This document shows, in pieces, positions 60,101-64,000 of a stretch of DNA of 64,000 nucleotides. The notes under the pieces are model-generated. The model saw nothing but the letters and a program-made list of their open reading frames with translations. It was not told the DNA's origin and ran no database searches. The DNA lies in contig NC_052616.1 in NCBI RefSeq assembly GCF_016545825.1, positions 52,647,716 to 52,711,715 on the forward strand. Direction: 5' to 3'. Within the stretch, counting starts at the first letter, position 1; each line of letters begins with the position of its first letter. This stretch comes from Eucalyptus grandis (taxonomy: Eukaryota; Streptophyta; Magnoliopsida; Myrtales; Myrtaceae). The position numbers and the translations under genes are program-made.

Positions 60101-60350
60101 CGTCGAGTCGACCTATCTCCGATCTCTAATCGATTTTAATTGTGCCGTAATGACCCTTGCAGATTAGCTCGGTCGAAAGATCGCTTCTCGGTCAAATTCT
60201 CGAGTCCGATGCATTAGAAACTCTTAACTGACTTCACCCGATAGACTAGTTTCCACATGAGTGACCAACTCAAGGAAAGAACTATATGCGTGCCAACGAA
60301 ATGCCCGTCTCAATTTATTGAAAATAGAATCGAAAAATCGGGATGTCACA
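57175..60350 (-). repeat. 5' LTR of element E, main segment
   Basis: Nearly co-linear with 46300-49563, including the 72-bp minisatellite (four copies, 57940-58260) and the GC-rich segment (58740-59420). Confidence 0.9.
57940..58260 (-). repeat. 72-bp minisatellite in the 5' LTR of E
   Basis: Same unit as 47075-47470 with about one copy fewer, so the array changed length after the element inserted. Confidence 0.92.
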
Positions 60351-62158
60351 ACATAGCCTACTCGCAGTTCGGCTATCTACTGACATTAATGCCAGGCATC
60401 GCCTCCCCCCATGGAGCGCGGCTTCATCATTACGTCAACAGCGTTCCCGAAGGGGTATAGGCCCAGAATCAATTGCTACCCAAGCCCGTTGCGTGGGGCC
60501 TCCCATATAGGGGCAAATTTAGCTCAACAACTTAGGACAATTCCTCTTAATTATCACACAACAATTCATACTCAACTCAAGGCACTTTGCATTTCACTCA
60601 AGGCTTCCATTAAAATAATAATTCTTAAAATCTAATTTCGATGTCAAACTCGACACCCGGGATTTTTCTGAATAAATCCATATTTTTCACAATCAACATT
60701 CAATTTGAAATATCCAACCATCAAATTAATAATCTGAATGCACAATGGTGATCAAAGCATGAAATTCCGAGAATTTAAGGTCCCGAAATAATTTTCGGAA
60801 AATAATAAATGATTAAATAATAATATTTTAATAATTTCGAATAATAATATATTATTAAATTATTATAATTTTGAAATATTTATTTAATCCAAAATACTTC
60901 ATTAAAGTCAAATCAAGGCTTATTCTAAAATAAACCTACTTAGCCTTAATTAAACATACTTTACACTAAGCACCACCTTAATCTAATCTACTCTTAAGTA
61001 AATTAAACTAACCATCTAATAACACTTAACATAAACTAAGCACACCTAAAACATCATTAACCCTCTAATTGAGGTTTAGTGAGTTAAACTCACCATATTA
61101 ATGAACCAATCGAACTAAAATGACGAGGACGCCGTGGGGAACAACTTTCCTCAAAGCGAGCCAAGCATCCGAGGTCAAGAAGCCAGCCAAAACAAGTCAA
61201 AACTCTGCTGCAATACCAACAAAACCAGCTACTATTTGGGGCCGAGAAGGAGCAGATCCAATGGTTGGTGAGGCTCGAAACCGGCGGAGAGAGGCAACGG
61301 CTGCTTAGGCGGGTGACTGGCAGTGGTTCATCGCGGCCTTGGCTAACTCCGAAGACAACCAAGTGACTAGGAGCGACGAACGGCGATGCTAGAGGGTCAG
61401 GGATGCACAGAACAATAATAGGCGTGAGCTAACTCCGACTGGCTCATGGCAGCTCTCCGGTGGACTATACGGCGGCGAGCTGGCTTCGACGATAGCTACC
61501 AGGCTGGATGACGGCCTGGAAGCTCAGATGGAGGCGGAGTAGTGAGCTGGTGGATGGAGCAGTGTGCGCAAGCAGGCAGCGACGATGTGCGTAAACGAAC
61601 GATGACGGCGAGGCTTCCGATGGCATGTGGGTGAGCTCAAGCGAAGGAGGGCGGCGTTGGGGCTGGCTCCAATTGGTTTTCCGTCTTTCTCTCCTCCTTT
61701 CAAAATCCAAGACCAAGGTTGAAGATGATGGAGATAGGTGAAGTGATGTCCCACTTTTTTTTAGAGTAAATCCTCACCCTCCACTTGTCAAAATCCTAGA
61801 CACTCAAGCCCCACCATGACATCACTTGATGATGTCACACTCCACTATCTTCAATCTCCCACAACCTTATTCCAATGGGTGCAATTTCTTTTTTTGTCGT
61901 GGCTTGAATTCTCCAAAATCTTGTACAACACATTTCATTCAATCCACTTCTAATTGAACCCAATTGAAGTCCATAAAATTAATCCAATGTCAGAACACTT
62001 CAATTCATAATTTTACTCAACCATAGAACCATCTTGAGTCCCAAAAGCACGACCAAAAGCGGGCCTACCAATTTCCCGAACCAAATTAACCATATGTTGA
62101 TTATTTGCTGAAAATTCGGCTTGCATGAAAAATCTTCCAAAGATGAGTCAAAGTTCCT
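60351..62158 (-). mobile_element. Outer giant LTR (P), second segment, truncated
   Basis: Continues P after element E: 'catagcctactcgcag' onwards, the AT-rich 'ttcggaaaataataa' block, GC-rich 61100-61700, then 'gcatgaaaaatcttccaaag'. It stops at about 62158, before the final 550 bp of the family LTR. It has no minisatellite at the expected place. Confidence 0.82.
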
Positions 62159-63825
62159 ATTGATATAAAGATACTTAAGAAAAATAGTGGACTTCATATA
62201 CCCAGTATTTTAACTCTAATTCTAGATATACCTTTATCACACGTTTCTGTTTCTTTTCTTTTTTTTTTTTTTTTTTTTTTTTTTGCGCACAAAGCCGACC
62301 ACAACATTAACGGTCATTTAATAGCAATATTTATCAACTTCAACTTGGGCAGCTTGGACAAGGATAGACATCCAACAAGGAAGGACTCATAGAATTCATA
62401 TAATTGATATAAATGCACCCACACGTCAAGTGATATTTCACACCCGAATTCGGCACCTCTTCCACACATAATTCAAGCACAACACCATATAGTTTAGACA
62501 CGAACTGACACGCCTTTTGAATTTAATTCTCATGTGATCATTTTTCACCCTCAAGTTGGATTTACACCGAGTCACCAGCGAGTCTACTCGAGTCACTTCT
62601 AGATTGCTGGCCGGACTTCCATAAGATGCTGGCCATGGGCATCTCACTCTAAGACATCTCGACATCACATAACTGAGGCATCCAAGGATCGTTGGCCTAA
62701 GGCATTTCGACTCCCTCGAGACATCATCGGTATAACACAGCTGTTGGAAATCTCTTAAATTTAATTTCACACAGTTCACACTTCCACACCTTGAATTCAT
62801 CACACCACACCAGCATATTCAGCACTCATGGAACTCCTAATCACACAAGGAGCCAATTCTCATGCACACCGTTCTCAAGCACTTCCAGCTCATCACATCT
62901 CATGTAATGCCAAGTCATCATGCATCATGCATATACATCAAATGGCTTTCTTTTCTAAACCACAATGCAAAGCCAGCGACAATCAATGGACTTGCAATAC
63001 CATACTTGAGTAGAACAGGACGACAATTCCAGAATATGTCATCATAAACTAACTCAAGTTTCCATTCCCCTTTGTTATCAATTCATAACTAACCATGCAC
63101 CATTGAGAAGTTTAATCAATGTAGTCAAAATCTCTAGTAGACTATTATTTGAAATTTCATGATCCTCAAGCAGAAAACGGTAGGTTCCTTATAATAGGCC
63201 AAAACAAAGTGGCTTCACACAGTAATGGAATTCGGGTCTATTACCTCAGTAACTGAACTCTAAAAATTTTAAGAATTTAATATGTCATAGAGAAAATCCA
63301 AAATAACATTTTTCATGAAGAGTACTAAGCTTAGAACAATCCGTACAAAGAGCAATACATTACAGAAATAAGACCGATTCTGGTTTGCTGGAACAGAGAG
63401 CAGAGTTCTAAAGATTTGGTCATTACAAGGCTCAAACCTTTGCAAAATACCTTGCAAATTTTATATATTGAAGATATAAATGTCCTTAACAACTCTTAAG
63501 AAGAAAATATGTCCAAAATATAACTAAAGAATTTTATGAAAATACTAAAATATAGATAGGTCACCGTACTGCCTCACTGGATAGATTCAAATGTAGTTGA
63601 GGGTAATGCTTTGAAAAATTCATTTCAGCTCCTAAACGAATCTGAAATTTAAGTATATTGTATAAAAAGATATTCTCTACAACTTTCATGAAGGAGCTCT
63701 ATCAAAATTCGAGTTATAAAGTTTTGTAAAAATTCCATAAGACACTAAGGTCATGGGTTTCACTGTTCTAGATAGATCTACTACAGTACAAAATCACACT
63801 CTAGTGCTAGCCATCCAAACTCAGA
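62159..63825. other. LTR-like sequence, no gene
   Basis: Includes a T run of about 30 at 62254-62284. The stretch 63640-63760, read on the minus strand, resembles the ttcatgaaagttgta repeats of solo LTR 3, so part of it is probably LTR. Boundaries are not resolved. Confidence 0.45.
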
Positions 63826-64000
63826 ATTGAACCGGATGTACAGATCAGGATCAAACTACTTCAGCTGACAAACCCAGATGTCCAAAAGATTCTGCAAGAG
63901 GACACCGATAAGAGGAAGGCTGACTTTTAGGTTTTTGATGAAGGAACATTGAGGTTACCAGGACGATTGGTTGTACCTGACGATGTAGAGCTTAGAGAGG
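63826..64000 (+). pseudogene. Ty3/gypsy pol fragment at the window edge
   Basis: The frame from 63826 reads IEPDVQIRIKLLQL, then DVQKILQEDTDKRKADF, a TAG, then VFDEGTLRLPGRLVVPDDVE. This is the linker between RNase H and integrase in chromovirus pol. It runs off the end of the window; the stop shows it is decayed. Confidence 0.75.

Larger units (their letters stand above)
46267..60350 (-). mobile_element. Giant-LTR Ty3/gypsy element E (Tekay/Del-like), nested
   Basis: A minus-strand element: 5' LTR on the right (53735-53767 plus 57175-60350, split by another LTR), 3' LTR on the left (46267-49563), and an internal region of 4.17 kb. Flanks GCATA (46262-46266) and ACATA (60351-60355) are a 5-bp duplication with one change. 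The primer-binding site at 53711-53722 and polypurine tract at 49564-49577 are in place. Pol retains ELTPGTEPVPKAPYRM and PWGAPVLF, typical of chromovirus Tekay/Del. The integrase region is not recognisable and the rest is heavily damaged. LTRs of 3.2-3.3 kb are unusually long relative to the internal part. Confidence 0.9.

Overview
The window is nuclear DNA from a flowering plant, probably a woody eudicot. It holds spliceosomal introns, a plant terpene synthase, Ty1/copia and Ty3/gypsy elements primed by initiator-Met tRNA, a tRNA-derived SINE, a Mutator-like element and an organellar rRNA insert. A terpene-rich lineage such as Myrtaceae would fit, but the sequence does not prove it. No bacterial operon, CRISPR array or phage is present. 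Coding density is very low, and most long open frames are composition or tandem-repeat artefacts inside retrotransposon LTRs.

The one gene that looks intact is a seven-exon TPS-g-type terpene synthase on the minus strand (36083-41483, 529 aa). It has DDxxD, lacks RRx8W, and has a cysteine at the usual Ser/Thr of the NSE/DTE metal motif. Pieces of its intron 2 and exon 2 edge recur at about 2.5-2.8 kb and 33.4-33.8 kb, inside two copies of an old segmental duplication (copy I 590-2853 plus 11033-11980; copy II 30930-34765).

Layout. (1) 590-12294: duplication copy I, split by a Mutator-like element (2854-11032) with 116-bp terminal inverted repeats. It carries an F-box gene fragment and was itself hit by two 3.4-3.5 kb solo LTRs with perfect 5-bp target duplications. 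(2) 12295-24449: an LTR-like sequence split by a minus-strand Ty3/gypsy element (12931-22633), which is split in turn by a 3.9-kb solo LTR (16522-20404). (3) 25064-30297: a decayed Tork/Tnt1-like Ty1/copia element whose 3' LTR contains a SINE. (4) 30930-34765: duplication copy II. (5) 36083-41640: the terpene synthase and its promoter. (6) 42200-45500: short direct and inverted repeats. (7) 45515-62158: nested giant-LTR Ty3/gypsy elements (chromovirus, Tekay/Del-like by pol motifs and PBS), three levels deep. (8) 62159-64000: LTR-like sequence, then a gypsy pol fragment running off the edge.

Insertion order can be read from the nesting: duplication, then Mutator-like element, then solo LTRs on the left; outer LTR, then gypsy, then solo LTR in the middle; outer LTR, then full element, then third LTR on the right. 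I found no convincing new biological system. The most informative items are the terpene synthase with its altered metal motif, the F-box-carrying Mutator-like element, and the giant-LTR family with its own tandem-repeat arrays.
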